DNA of 64,000 nucleotides from Planococcus citri (GCF_950023065.1 NC_088679.1:46128001-46192000), one strand, 5' to 3'; counted from the first letter of the stretch, positions 1 to 13,700 are shown. Program-made: numbers and translations. The notes: generated by a model not told the origin, from the sequence alone.

Positions 1-1376
1 AAATCGCTAAATTCGATGTCAGCGGTTACTCGACACCCTTCATCTATGTACTTGTAATTCAACCTATCTATTGCATCTCACCTGCCTCACATTCATTCAT
101 TGATTCGCGTTTACTTTCATCAAGGATATAAAGAACGGTATCGGAACGTACCTACGTACGTCTTTTCGTAGCTGGCTAAAGTTTAATTAAATGTCAACCT
201 TTCGCTTATTATTGAACCGTGCAAAATGTTCTCCACTCCTTTTAACCTTGCGACCATTTTTTTTTTTATTTCAGAACAGAGACAATGCGCTAAGGAACCA
301 GTTCCGCAAATTTACTTCTAAGTACATAGTTCCTATTTTATCTCGTTTATTACATGTTTAACGGTGATCGTCAAGGAAGTTAAAACTGTGAAATGGGAAA
401 AAAATACAAACAAAAGTGAAAAAAGCCAATTTACTGAAGGATAGTTGTACTCGCGAATATTAACATAATAGAAGGAAGATCCAGATGGCCGATTAAGAAG
501 GTCATTCTAACACCTATGCATAGTTTACGAATCATGTAATCTTTAATGCGTGTACCTCCTAACTAGATAGGTACTCGTATGCTAAAACGTATTTACTTAC
601 GTCAGTGCAATTTGGTTAATAAGAATGGCATCGCATGCCATGTGAATGAAATTCAGACCAAGTTTTCCAGTGTTTAGGTAGTAGGTATGGATGTAAATTG
701 TAGCTCAAGTAAGTAATGGGAAATGAAAATTCACAGAAACATAACACGTGCCAAAAGTGACGTGAGCAGGGCTATCTGAACGTTGGTTGGTTAATTGAAC
801 ACGTATGTATAAGCAATAAGTGGATTTGTACCTTCATCAGGTACACCTTGAGGATCAGACTAGAATTAGCTTAGAAACGTGGAAAATTTCGGTTTCCGCT
901 TGCGCATCTCATTGTTGATTTTCCACTTTTTGGAAACTAAGTACATATCGTTTTTATCAACAACTCAGATGGAATACAAATCGTTTTCAAAACAGGTATC
1001 AAGTGATTTTTTTTCTTCGAGTTTATCAAGAAAAACCACCTCAAGGTACATAATTTTTCATACATCCTTCCCAAGATGGATGGAATTTGATTGTCTTTGA
1101 AAAATATATATGTATACTTACCTAACAAAAACAAAAAAAATGTTTGAAAACAGATTTTTTTTAAATTTGAAATTCTGTCTAAAAATGAAACTCTCCAGGG
1201 CTAAAATACTTGAAGTTTGTTTTAAACTAACACAAAAATTAAAAAATTGTTGGTAAATTTTGAGTTTTGTGTTCGTGTACGATTTATAATTTACCGTTAT
1301 ACTCTTCAGAATTTCTGTTTCTTAGTTTATTGAGAAAACTGCAGTTTGAAGAAAATGATTCTTTTTGCTCACTTCC

Positions 1377-1402
1377 TTTTTTTTTTTTTTTTTTTTTTTT
1401 TT
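1377..1402. repeat. poly(T) tract
   Basis: Uninterrupted run of about 26 T on the plus strand. It gives rise to artificial phenylalanine- or lysine-rich open frames on both strands, which should not be read as genes. Comparable homopolymer runs occur at 17229-17245 (A), 23687-23705 (T), 53044-53068 (T) and 58973-58993 (A). Confidence 0.9.
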
Positions 1403-4400
1403 GACAGCTCTACAAAAAAAAAGACTTTCGAATTTAATTACACTGAAAAATTTTGGACCTCTAGAAAAAATAATAAAACGCTGTCTATGGGCACTATGAG
1501 AAAACAAAAGCAATTTTTCTACAAAATTTTGCTGAAAAATTTGCACAAAAAATGTAAGTAATGTACGGATAGAAGAAATATCCATTCACGTTTTGCATTT
1601 TCGTGATGAAATACTGAACGTTATATAAATTCTGCAGTACTTGGGTTAGGCAACACTTCGGTCATGTTACCGCTGGTATCTACATTACAAAAATGCGGTC
1701 TAAAACAAAAAGCAAGTTGATAGTTTAATATGAAATTTTACACGTCATCTGAAAATGTTTCCAATTCTCTCCTTTTCTCGATCAAAAAGCATTTCATTAC
1801 TTTCATTTTTTTTGACAGTTTCGACAGCTTACGAGAAATTATTTTCACAGCACAACAAAATTAGAATGAAATTAATTCAGTTGCGTTGATGTTTTAGATT
1901 TCGAAAAAAATGTATTTTAGAATTTTGAGATTCAGAAAAAAATTAAGTAAAAAGATAGAATTTTTAAAAATGTTTGACAGGTAACAAAATTTTATGAATT
2001 TGAAAAAATTTCCATTTTGGATAAAGTAGAAATTTGTGTAGAGAGTAAAAGCGTGAAATTTCGAAAAAAATTTTTTTTTGAAGTTTTGTTCTGGAATTTG
2101 AAGAGGAAAATGAACTCATTTTCATGTAAAAAAAATTGAAAAATTACCAAATGTTATAAAAACGGTCAAAAATTTAAATTAATATACTTACTTATTAGCG
2201 AATCATGATTCAAATTGTTTTTTTTCTTCAAATATCACAATCTAATTTTTTAGCTCGAATTCTCATGTAAGTTTTTGAAATTTTTTACGAGCCACTTTGT
2301 GAGTTGTCATGCTTTGATAAGAAAAAAATGAGTGAAATTAGAATTTAATTGAATGACAAAGGTAACAGAAAGCTCATTTATTCTTGAATGACTACATATT
2401 GGGATCAATATATCCCCCTCATCTTCCTACAATAATAAGTTCAGAATTTGTTCAGAAGAATCTCAACTCGAAGTAAGAATCGTGAAATACAACATTAGAA
2501 TGGGTGTGCGACTGTGCGCTTATCTATTTAATTAATGTCAAAAACTAAGTGTGTAATTTTTTTATTGAAATAAAACAAATATTTACGAAGAATGTTTCCT
2601 TTATAACGAATATAATAACGGCAATAAAAAAGAAAACCCGTAGGCAGCCTTAGCCGACAATTCGCTTTCAACAATCTATGTCAACACTCAAATCATTCAG
2701 CTTCGATAGATTTCTTGACGGAAAATTTCCAGTTTCAAGAGCACTAGTCGGCGCAAAAGTGTCGTTTTAATTATTGTAGATATCGTATAATTCTCGCCAA
2801 TAAGGTCGAAGTCGAAGATATGAGTAAGTATATACGATTAATTTACACCTATTTAATTGATACGATTTTGAAACACATCGCACTCTTATACGAGCTCAAC
2901 GCTCCGTAATAATTAACATAAATTATACGAAGCTAATGAAGAGAAAAAATATTTGTTCTTAGCGCATTACGTCTATGCGTGTACTAAAGGTACTACAAGT
3001 AGGTACGCGAAGACTCGATAATTCGCCAAGTATATTTTCCGTCAACAAATGAATCTAATAGGTAGGCGAATCTGCGTATGGTACTATGCCTGGTAATTAT
3101 GATATCCGAGTATGTGTATGTAACTTTCTACACTATCAATCATTTTCATCGATTTAGATTTCGCGAAAAATGGCACACAGCGGGACGATACACGTAAGTG
3201 AAATACTCGTAGCCTATCCTATTACCTATAGGTAGGTCTCTAAGGTACATAGATATTAGGTACACATTGGCAAAAGTTGTCGAGTCATTTCACTATGGTC
3301 ACCTTTCATTGTTTTGTTGTTTTATCGCTACGTACGGGTAATTTTTCAAATCGGAGAAAATACGCATGAAAAAGTGCTGGTCAAAAAAATTCTGCAACGA
3401 TCACGTTTCTACGTTATTCTTTTTTTTTGGCGCGAAAAGCACGTGATTCACGGCAGCTTTACGTTCAAGGACGTGGGTAAAGAACATTAAATAAGAAAAT
3501 TATAAAACATCCTGAACCTTGAACGTGTATTTGAATCAAGTTCACAGACGTTGCTGGTATATGGTACCAACTATACCTACTTACACATAGGTATACGTCG
3601 AGAAATGTACTGTATATGTTTTTATATGTTTTGAAAAAATAATTAAACCCAGTTTCGCGGATATGTTGGGAAGTCCGCATCTACCCATCTACACATTGAT
3701 TCCTATCTGAAGATTACTTAACGTGTGCGTTACCAAATTGCTATTTATAATGCGAACAATTCTGTTCCAAACCAATGCTTTTTTAATTTACCACCGCCAG
3801 AAGACGACCAGCGAAAAAAATCGTTCCTAACGAATTACCAAGGTAACGCCGAAAGTGCCTTAAAAATCCCTCCGAAAAATCGCCTAAAACGCGTCTATCA
3901 CGTCTCTCCTTTTTTTTCTCGCAGCGGAAATGTAATTTTTTACGCAAACAGTTTTTACTTACCTAGCTGCAGGAGTGAGTAGGTAGGTACCTACTTTACT
4001 CCATCGATCTTCGAAAAAAGCTGCCAAGTGGTAATTTACGAGCTTAATGTCCAAGTATTTATGCAAAATTTTGACATAATTTGAAAATCTACCTAATTGC
4101 ACCGCAATATACGAACGTGATTTATCGACGGCAACGTTGTTACCATTTTGATTGTTTTTAATACATCGCCATATAACTATTACGTTCATTTGTTAATTTT
4201 CGTCGTCTCGTATGTTACATCATGTAGGTACTTTACCAAAACACTCGAGATATGTAATTTTCCACATGCAAAAGAATTATACTTTATTTTTTCATAGCTA
4301 ATAAGTATTCACCGCGTATTCTCATCTTGAAATAATCTCTGATTAGCATCTTGTTAACAAATTAACACGCGTGTTAGAAAAGCCGTGCTCTAGAATGATC

Positions 4401-4441
4401 TAATTTGCACGCTATAAATTTTCCTTCGGTGTTTTTTTTAT

Positions 4442-4460
4442 GGGAGGGAGGGGAGGAGGG
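4442..4460 (+). other. G-rich tract, quadruplex-capable
   Basis: Four runs of three or four G are separated by 1 to 4 bases (GGG-A-GGG-A-GGGG-AGGA-GGG), which fits the usual G3+ N1-7 quadruplex pattern on the plus strand. It lies about 190 bp left of a large foldback element. Function is unknown. Confidence 0.5.
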
Positions 4461-4647
4461 AGGCAAAATGTGAAGGGATTGAGTTTAGATGAGGAATTTT
4501 TCCCATAAACGTGCCGGCTTTTTAAAATGACTTTTTAAAATTGCTTTGTGACCAGACCTGAGTATAGTAAAAATTGGATAGAGATACCTAGGTGCCTATT
4601 TTTAAAAAAAATGAAAATTGCCAAGTATAGGTAATAGAGGTAGGCAG

Positions 4648-6308
4648 TTAGTCGGAGGCGCATAAGGATCACTTGCACCCCCCTGCCGATCCTCCGGGAG
4701 AACTCTTTTCTTGAAGGGGGAGTCCTGAGGAACATTTCTAGCCCTTGTCCTCAAAAAAAACGCGGCCCTACTTACAAAATGGCGGCCATTTTGATTGACA
4801 AGTCAGCCGAAATCGCAGATTTTGCGTTCCAGCATAGAACTAGCGTGAAATTTTTTAAACCGTACAAAGGTAGATCGAAAGAGCAGACAAAAATTCATCA
4901 CCTGTCAAAATTTCAAGTGCTAAAGTGCCTTTTTCGATTTTTGGCGAATTTTCAAAATCAAATTTTGGCCAAAATGCGAGAAAAAAATGAAAATTTTACC
5001 AAATTGACCTAGAAAGCTAAAATTTGGAATATACCCTATTTTCGACCTGCCAAAATCGATTGGAAACTGTTTAAAACCGTTTTGAGCAGTTTTGAAGCCT
5101 CCAGCAGATTTTTGAAACTCGAAATTCCCACAAAATTCCATCAAATTGGAGTTGTAAAGCTGAAATTTATTCTGAAAACTAATTTCAATACAATAATATG
5201 AAGTTGACTGCATGGTGGTTTCAAGTGGTTTTGAAGCTTCCAGCTATAACTTTTTCGAAATTTCAATTCTCCTAAAAACGCCATAAAACCTTTCAAAAAG
5301 TCACTGGAGGCTACAAAAGGACTTGAACCCACCTGAAGTCGTCTTCAGAGGGTGTTAAAATTATTTCTAGTTTCAAAAATTTACTGGAGGCTCCAGAACT
5401 GCTCAAAACGGTTTTAAACAGTTTCCAATCGATTTGACAGGTCGAAAATAGGGTATATCTCAAATTTCAGCTTTCTAGGTCAATTTGGTTAAATTTTTAT
5501 TTTTTCTCACATTTTGTCCAAAATTTGATTTTTGAAAATTCACCAAAAATCGAAAAAGGCACTTTAGAACTTGCACAGCGTATTGAAATTAGTTTTCAGA
5601 ATTGATTTCGGTTTTCCAACTCCATTTGATGAAATTTTGTTGAAATTTCGAGTTTCAAAAATCTGCTGGAGGCTTCAGAACTGCTCAAAACGGTTTGAAA
5701 CAGTTTCCAATCGATTTGGCAGGTCGAAAATAGGGTATATCTCAAATTTCAGCTTTCTAGGTCAATTTGGTGAAATTTTTATTTTTTCTCACATTTTGTC
5801 CAAAATTTGATTCTTGATAATTCACCAAAAATCGAAAAAGGCACTTTAGAACTTGCACAGCGTATTGAAATTAGTTTTCAGTCAAAACGGTTTGAAACAG
5901 TTTCCAATCGATTTGGCAGGTCGAAAATAGGGTATATCTCAAATTTCAGCTTTCTAGGTCAATTTGGTAACATTTTCATTTTTTCTCGCATTTTGCATGG
6001 CCAAAATTTGATTTTTGAAAATTCACTAAAAATCGAAAAAGGTACTTTAGCACTTGAAATTTTGACAGCCGACAGGTGATGAAGTTTTGCCTGCCCTTAA
6101 AATTTCATGCTAGTCCTATGTTGAAACGCAAAATCTGCGATTTCGGCTGACCTGTCAATCAAAATGGCCGCCATTTTGTAAGTAGGGCCACCTTTTTTTT
6201 TTAGGACAAGGGCTAGAAATGTTCCTTAGGACTCCTCCTTTAAGAAAAAAGTTGTCCCGGAGGATCCGCAGGAGGTGCAAATGATCCTTATGCGGGCCCT
6301 CCGACTAA
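4648..6308. mobile_element. large foldback (long inverted repeat) element, family A
   Basis: The outer arms are inverted copies of each other. The left arm starts TTAGTCGGAGG and the right arm ends CCTCCGACTAA. Complementarity runs inwards for about 430 bp (4648 to about 5090 against about 5880 to 6308) with small indels, including the blocks around 4775-4800 and 6162-6187 (AAAATGGCGGCCATTTTG in both orientations). The interior is also self-complementary and holds three direct copies of an 85-bp block at about 5406, 5686 and 5883. No transposase is encoded; the short open frames inside are repeat artefacts. This fits a non-autonomous foldback DNA transposon. A TA dinucleotide flanks the GTCGG...CCGAC core on both sides, so a TA target duplication is possible but unproved. 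Confidence 0.75.
5406..5970 (+). repeat. internal direct repeats of the foldback element
   Basis: A block beginning CAAAACGGTTT and ending GGTCAATTTGGT occurs at about 5406-5490, 5686-5772 and 5883-5969. It contains AGTTTCCAATCGATTTG, TCGAAAATAGGGTATAT and CAGCTTTCTAGG. Spacings are about 280 and 197 bp, so the right half of the element has been expanded by tandem duplication. Open frames across these copies encode the same run ending in RSKIGYISNFSFLGQFG, which comes from the repeat and is not evidence of a protein. Confidence 0.75.
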
Positions 6309-7050
6309 GTCTTATTTGTTTTGAAAGTTTAAATCTCATGAATTTATGGGAAGAATTCATCATATAAGTTTGAGGTAACGGAGCTCTAAGAACGCTGTTT
6401 ATCGAGAGACCAAAATTGGAGACTTTTTCTTGGAAGGGAGGGAGATTTTTGGCCTCGGAGCACCAAATATTGAGAGTTTGCCTTTTTGGCTAAAATAATA
6501 AGATATCCTGGAAATTACAGCTCAAAATAAAAGACATTTTACCAGTGTGGAGAAACCTTACTTTTTTTAAAGGAGATAAGTCATAGCCTCACAGAGGTAT
6601 GGTACACAGTATAAGTAAAGAAGAATACCATACAGTGAGTAATTTTCCTGCCCCTAAAGAATGAAAAATTTCTTATTTCAGTCCTGTTATATTACTTACT
6701 TGATTTTTTTAAAAATGTATCCTGAAATTATAGTTTTAGAATGTTTTTGATTAAAAATTGATGTACATACTTGCTTCAATTAAATTCAAGGTGCAAGGGT
6801 CTTGAGATAGACTGGCAAAGGGGGGGGGTCCCTTGAAACTTTTGATAATTTACATTAATGTATTCATTTTAACACATTTTGTCACTTCATTGACTTCGTT
6901 GATTCCAAAAATTAAAAAATACACAAAAAACAAACCTTGAAGAATAAATTTCTGATCACATGAGAAATCGAAACACGAAATCACCCTAAAATACGAACCT
7001 ATATATACTCAAACTAATTTACAAATTTTTAACCGCCAAGTAGAGCCCTT
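6309..7050. other. gene-free stretch
   Basis: No gene or clear repeat is recognised. A run of nine G lies at 6820-6828. Confidence 0.5.
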
Positions 7051-7215
7051 AAAAGTGGTGCTGGATTCTGAATGCAATGGCCTAGGTCAACGCAGAATTT
7101 CAAATACTATCTTGTGGAACTGAGCCATTTTTTTCAGAACAGGTTGGCTATATGGGACTGGAGTGAAAAAAGCACGATTTTTGAAAACAGTGAAAATTCG
7201 CCTGTAATCGAATAA
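7050..7215 (-). mobile_element. fragment of foldback family B
   Basis: Read on the minus strand, this matches the arm of the family-B elements at 39180-39910 and 56710-57345. The shared order is a CAACCTGTT-like block, then TGAAATTCTG, then CCTAGGCCATTGC, then a CAAAATCC-like block. It is truncated, with no second arm seen nearby. Confidence 0.5.
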
Positions 7216-10200
7216 TTTTTCGACTAAAAAATTGAAGCACATAATTATTTCAATTTAGATATTTTATGTAAGTATAAGGGTTGTGTATAGCAGACTGAGA
7301 GGAGAGTGCTGTTTCAAGTACCTACATATTTTTGCGTTCTCTCCGACCAGCAGACATTTTTTTGGACCAAACAAAAAAACATTGAAAGAACATGCAAAAA
7401 TACATACCTGCTCCTCCCACCAAATTTCATTTGTAATTGTAAATGTTTTGTTGAATATTTGTGAATTTTGAAAAATGTAAATTTAGCCTGATTCCCACTG
7501 GAAAATCAAATTTTGATAAAATCGAAGCAGAAAGCTAAAGTTTGATTTGTGTCTTATACTTTTGACCTTTCAAATTGATCGGTAGTGATTTTGAGCCTTT
7601 TTAGAGTTTCTAGCAGATTTTTGGATTTTTATGAATGTGAAATTGAAGACCTCATAAAAGCTTAAAACTAATAATACCTATCGATTTGGAAGATCAAAAA
7701 TTTACTACCATATTCTTCCTTCCACCCCCTTCCACTTCATCAAAAATTACTCCCTCAACGTCCGCGTTCGTAAATATTCAGTAACCCATGAACGAATTAA
7801 ATTGTTCGAAAACTGGATTTAAAAAAAAAAAGGAATAATTGATATGGATTCTAGTAAATTTTATAGTTTAAATACTTCGTTAATAGTGATGCAGGGTAAT
7901 AACGATACCTACTTTATTCATACTCGTACGTGCCTGTAGTGTGTTTCGGTCAACAACATTGTAGGTAGGTACTAGGTACTTGCTCTTGCTACCAAAACAC
8001 AACGAAACCGACAATTTTTTGGCGTTCAGGTTGTGTCTTAATTATTTCCTCGTTAAAACGATGGGAGGCAAGTGCACGCCTTTGAAAATTCAATTATTAT
8101 TCTTCGGGCATTCTATTCGTAGGTACCTACTTATAGTTGAAAGAGCATCGTAATTTTCAAACTTGACGAAAGAAATCATTTACACCCTGCTCGCAATTAG
8201 GTAATAACACACCATCGAAAAGCAAATCGGTTCATTCAACCTTAAGTAGCCGCAGAACCTTATAATTTAGTTTGATATAGAAAATTCAGTCAAGAAAGAT
8301 AGACTATGGCCTATGGGATAGCATCTACGTATAAGATTTTAATGACCTCGGTGTATAGTGCAAAAACCTCTTTTTGCAATTTTTAATGAATTACCTGTCA
8401 CATTTTTATAATTGAAATCTACGAGCAACTCGTATAGGTAATGGTACTACATATAAGTGTATACAGGAGTACCTATACGAGATCTCTTGCCTGCATTCAC
8501 TGTACAGTGTACACCACCACCATCTATCTATCTACCTATCCAAATATGAAAAAAACGATAAAAAAATTTACCGCAACCGAATATTTTCCGGTTTGAAACT
8601 GCGAGTAGCCATAATAAGCGTGTAAGATATCGATAAAAAAAATGAGCAAAGAAGGGTACTTGCAGAAAAAATATCATCGAGATTAAAACGAAAGAAGCGT
8701 AAATTTTCATTTCAAGGGCATCCTTATGTAGGTAGATAGAGGTATACAGAGACTGCTTCTTTTTTTCCTCTTCTCAATGCAAAAATACCAAAGTATGTAA
8801 AAGAACAAAAGACGCGAACAATAAAAACATTTTGTCGGCGATTATCCTAATACGATAACCGTAACGATATAAAATTGCATATATAACTCGAGTCTCGGCG
8901 TTTCTTTCCATATTGTTTTTTTCTCTGTTTTAAGACCAATTGTCTGAAAAAAATCTTTGTATACGTCTGGTATAAGCATACGTTGAATATCGAAGGCATT
9001 ATAATTTAGTACATAACATTGTTGTGCTGGTATATAATATTATTATTGTAAACATTTGCGATGTGCAATTGGAAACACTTTATAAAAACAAATAATCCAC
9101 TGAATTATTACATAATATAGAACGAATCATTTATAGTTGATTTTACACGCTGTTTAATTTAATGTTGTTTTTTTTTGCGTTTAAACAGGATAATACTGGT
9201 TTCATGTACGATACTCCTATGTGAGATCGTATTATTTGCTAATGAACTCTTAACGGAAAAGTTCACCATTCTTTAATTGTCAACTGGTGGTAAGTATGTT
9301 TTGTATACTTGAACGTTATTCGGAATATTTCCAAAACTGAAATTAAACTCGAGAAATGTGACATATATATATATGGCATGGCGGTAAGGATATTTTTAGC
9401 AGAATTTCTCGTGAGAAAAATAGTCTATCACAGTGTGGAATCACAGCCCATAGACATCGAGTCTCGACTTCTACTGACTTAAATTTAATCGAAGCATTTT
9501 CCCCCCATTTCTATATAGGTACCTACTCACATAACCTTTCATGATATTCCTACCTACTTCATTTTTTGATTTTTTAAGAAATTAAAAAACAATTTGGCAG
9601 TGATCAGCACCATAAAAATTACGATTTATTTTTTCCTAATCAAATTTAGATGGAAAAAGAGGTGAAACGATTAAGCAGGTATAGGCTAATCGAAGTTACA
9701 CTGATCATTTTCCCCAGCTGGTCGTAGATAATCGATTAATCAGTCGGAAAATTTCGCTGTTTTGTGATAGGTTAGAATAATGTGACGTTATTAATCGTAC
9801 TCTGAACCGTTCCACTGACGGTCTTCATTTTCATTTTTTTTACTGAAAAAATCATTGAAAGTCTAATAAAAGGATCGAATGAAAAAAAGGAATACCTATA
9901 CCTACATGAAACACGACAAAATAAATTAAAACCAACAAGAAAAAAAAATTTACATTTACAAAAATTGTGCAATAAAATGTGCGATTATTAGTCGAGCATA
10001 ATCGTAATCGTGGCACCTCTGGGTGGAAAATTTAAATATAGTTTCTGGCTTATTTTCCACCTCACAAATTCATAATAACAATATCAAGGCAATTCAGAAC
10101 CTTTAAAGAATTTTTGGAATTCGATTTTCCAGATGTGAAAAAATTCTGTAAATACATAATATTTCAAATTTAAATCAAAAGAAATCAATTTCGAAAAATT

Positions 10201-10255
10201 GCGCCCAAAAGGATGAATAAAGACTAAAGAGTCATCAAAATGAAGACTTTCGGTT
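7216..10255. other. gene-free stretch with degraded repeat
   Basis: About 7500-7730 resembles the interior of family A: an AGAAAGCTAAA block, a CTTTCAAATTGATCGG block and TCTAGCAGATTTTTGGA occur in the same order, but strongly diverged. A short AT dinucleotide run lies at about 9362-9375. No gene is recognised. Confidence 0.45.
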
Positions 10256-10729
10256 TTTATATTTAAAAATCAGAAAATCACGAAAGTAAGTTATGAGTAA
10301 GAAATTAATTTTACATAACTCTACTCGACATCGTGTCTGGGAACAAAAAAATATCAAAAATACGGGATAAAGAAAATAAATATCAAACATGGAGTACCTA
10401 CCTTAATTAGCTTGAGTAAAAAATAGATGACAAATTCAATTTAAGAAATGAAAAATTATAAAAATAATGCAAAAAACTTTTAACCAGCTATTTATATTTA
10501 AAAATCAAAAAATCACGAAAGTAAGTTATGAGTAAGAAATTAATTTTACATACCTAACTCAACTCGACATCGTGTCTGGGAACAAAAAAATATCAAAAAT
10601 ACGGGATAAAGAAAATAAATATCAAACATGGAGTACCTACCTTAATTAGCTTAAGTAAAAAATAGATGACAAATTCAATTTAAGAAATGAAAAATTATAA
10701 AAATAACGCAAAAAACTTTTAACCAGCTA
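10256..10729 (+). repeat. 235-bp tandem duplication
   Basis: Two head-to-tail copies: 10256-10490 and 10491-10729. Both start TTTATATTTAAAAATCA, include CGACATCGTGTCTGGGAAC and CATGGAGTACCTACCTTAA, and end AACTTTTAACCAGCTA. They differ by a few substitutions and one 4-bp insertion in copy 2, so the duplication is fairly recent. It is non-coding. Confidence 0.85.
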
Positions 10730-13700
10730 ATTTTAAAAGTACCTACTACCTAATTTTAAAAAATCAACAAAAATTAAACTCTAAACATGCGGTCAACAAA
10801 CACTGAAATTATAAAAAAAAATAAAATCTGTAATTTAAAAAGAAAAAAAAACACTATGGGAAAATGTAAGAAAATTGAACTCATTCTAACTAATAGAGTC
10901 TATAAAAGATGAAAAAAATTTTTTAAAAAAGTAAAAAAATGAAAAAATGATATTTGCAAACCCTAACAACTTCTAGCATGGAATTAAGGAGTGTTACAAT
11001 TTCTAAAAAGTAGTGAAGAATTAAACATTGACCCAAAAAATGAAATTCAAGTTTATAGTTTATACGAGTACGTAGGTAGAGGTACCGTGTTTTTACTTAC
11101 TTTCGTTTCGACTTTTTAAATCGTTTTGTTGCAGTTTTGAGTCGTTTTAGAACCTCCAGTACTTTATACGTATCGCCTGTAAAAATTTATTTTTTTGAAA
11201 ATTATTTTATAAAAATAAATTTGTTATCATTGATAATTTTTTTATATTTTTGAATTTTAAAAATTCTGACGTGTTTTTTTTTCAAGTTTCCTGAAAACAG
11301 ATTTCGTCAGTGGTGTTACTGTTGAAGATTGTGTATGCGTACTCACCTCACCCCTTGGCCCTTCCACCACACATTAATTTTGATTTCCAGGGGTACAGCA
11401 GTTGAAATTGGAATCGGCTTCCAAACATCATAAATATTACGTATAGATGCCTTCTACGTATCCATCAGTTCTATCACGTTGGTGAGAAAATGATTAAATA
11501 AAGAGAATGATTGTTTTGAATATTATTGGCCTATATTGTATTTGTCTACGTTTTCTCTTGAATTTTACAAAAGCATTTGACATACTTTAGAACTGAAGAC
11601 AATCGAATAGAAAGAATAAAATGCTTCTCATGGACATACCGATCATTTCAAAATTCGTACAAGGGATTAGAGTTTTGAAAATCTCACCAACAGTAAAAAG
11701 TTACAACCGTATTATACCAGAATCCATACAGCTAAATAACCTACCTATTTGTCCTAATCACACATTTACGAGTACATCGTAATTAATAAGAGATAATTAC
11801 CTAAATCTTTAAATTCTTAAATTTTCATTAGTGCGAGTTTACCTTGCCAATGAATGAGGTAGGTAACATCTCATCTACCTATGTTTTATCAATATCAATA
11901 TTCAATATTCAATAGTGACACGTTTCGTGAAACAAGGTTACCTATTAATAATCGACTGCATTTTGATTGGAAAAATACATATGTAAGCTCATCGTACGAT
12001 ACCTAACAAAATCTTTACTCGAGTCCCAATATAAATATACTACATATACTTACGCCACAAATCAAGCACTTGGATTTTTACCAACAGATAATTCGAAAGT
12101 AGGTATCTATGTACTCGTATAGGTACTTGCTTTTGGTTCGATATCTTATTAAATGGAAAATTACACACACGTGTTTGCGAAGATTTCAAAGTTTCATAAC
12201 ATCGTAGCTGCCTTAACCAGTAAATCATTGACCATACCATAGGTACCTACCATTGTACCTATACACGTTCATCGTCATTTCGGATAAATGCTTATCATTT
12301 AAATCAATCTGTAATCCTATGGTTATTCGGCGACTAGGCTTATATGCTTGTTGTCTGATATTTAGAAAACTCAGCATGTCACAGTCAAGGCAAAGTCCTT
12401 AAATTTTTTTTCTTCTTATCATTTAAGATAGGTACCGTGAATTCACGAAACCTTCATTATGGAAAGCGGAAACGCTCGTTGTACCTAATACTTGCAGTAC
12501 GTTATACTGATCGAGATCATCAATTAGTTTTCGTTATAAATGCAAGATTATTCGCTTGAAATAGTTATACCAGCCCATTCGCGTGTATATCTTGGTACTT
12601 GGGTATACGTTAACGAATTTGATTCAAGTATACTCACTGTAGACAGAGATAATTTTATGAGCAGAAATAGTAGGTAGGTAGGTAGAGGTACGTACAAACA
12701 TATTCGTTATCACATCACATGGATGGTATTGTTCTTTTAGCCGGAGTACGTGTTAGAAACGTCGAAATCACAGTAAAACGATGCATGAAAAGCATAAGAG
12801 GTCGAGAATCGCTTACGTCAATGTATGAAATAAAACAATTATATTCGTTATTAAATTCAAAAATAAACAAAAAAATCATCCTTAAGCAAACAGTTTAAAG
12901 ATAAGTTTCGTAATTCGGTTCAATACATATACAATACCTACGACATGGTCGTGAATCATTTTTTTAAAATCTTATAATTTTATGGCTCGTTACACCAAGG
13001 TTGTAAAAATTAAAATCAAATTTCGCTCAGTATACCTACCTATCGAAAACAATTCGATAATTGTTATCAATCAAATATAAAATACAACCAATGAATGATC
13101 TGAAATTCGACGTAGGCTATTTTTAACAAAATAATGTCATTTTATAGATCGAGGATTAGTTGAGCGATGCGAAATTTTATTTTTGAATCATGGTAAATCA
13201 ATAGTGATAAGCTATTTATAAGATCTAGATAATTTATTCTTTTATTGCACATAATGCTGGGTATCCACCGGTTTGCTGTTTGTCAAATGTTACTTATAAA
13301 ACAATGATAGCAGTCTCACAGTTGCCAGTTTTTTTTTTACATTGCACATTGCTCATTAGATAGGTACTATACCTCTAAATTTCCAGTTCTCTGATTTCAT
13401 ATAGTTGTAGATGACGATTGAAGGCAAAACGCGGACTGAAAAATGAGGAATAAGAACTGATCCAGTTCATCTTAACAGTCCAAAGAAATAAAAAAAAGAT
13501 AATCTGCAGAGCTACAATCAGTACCTAGTTATCTGAAATTTCAAAAAATATTTTAATCACTTCTCAACATTTTCAACCCATCGAAAGAATTTCACTGCCT
13601 TAACTTAGCTCTAGTGACATGTGAATAAAAGTCTAGGAGGAGGTCCTCTTTTCATGTACAAGACTGCAGTTCTATTTGAGAAAGTTTATCAATGCATTTG

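Larger units (their letters stand above)
1..4640. other. gene-free AT-rich stretch
   Basis: I see no convincing gene here. All open frames are short and low in complexity. It contains a homopolymer run of about 26 T at 1377-1402, scattered GTAGGTA/TACCTAC words (for example 3979-3996), and a G-rich tract at 4442-4460 listed separately. It could be intergenic DNA or part of a long intron. Confidence 0.6.

Noticed and set aside
1322..1585. Open frames with poly-lysine or poly-phenylalanine on both strands
   Set aside because: Created by the T26 homopolymer; no coding composition.
5308..5335. tRNA B-box-like GGGTTCAAGTCC on the minus strand
   Set aside because: No acceptor stem, anticodon arm or A box can be folded around it, and it sits inside a foldback repeat.
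5571..6079. Repeated peptide containing RSKIGYISNFSFLGQFG as a protein family
   Set aside because: The frames lie in tandem copies inside a palindromic repeat and recur on the opposite strand; explained by DNA repetition.
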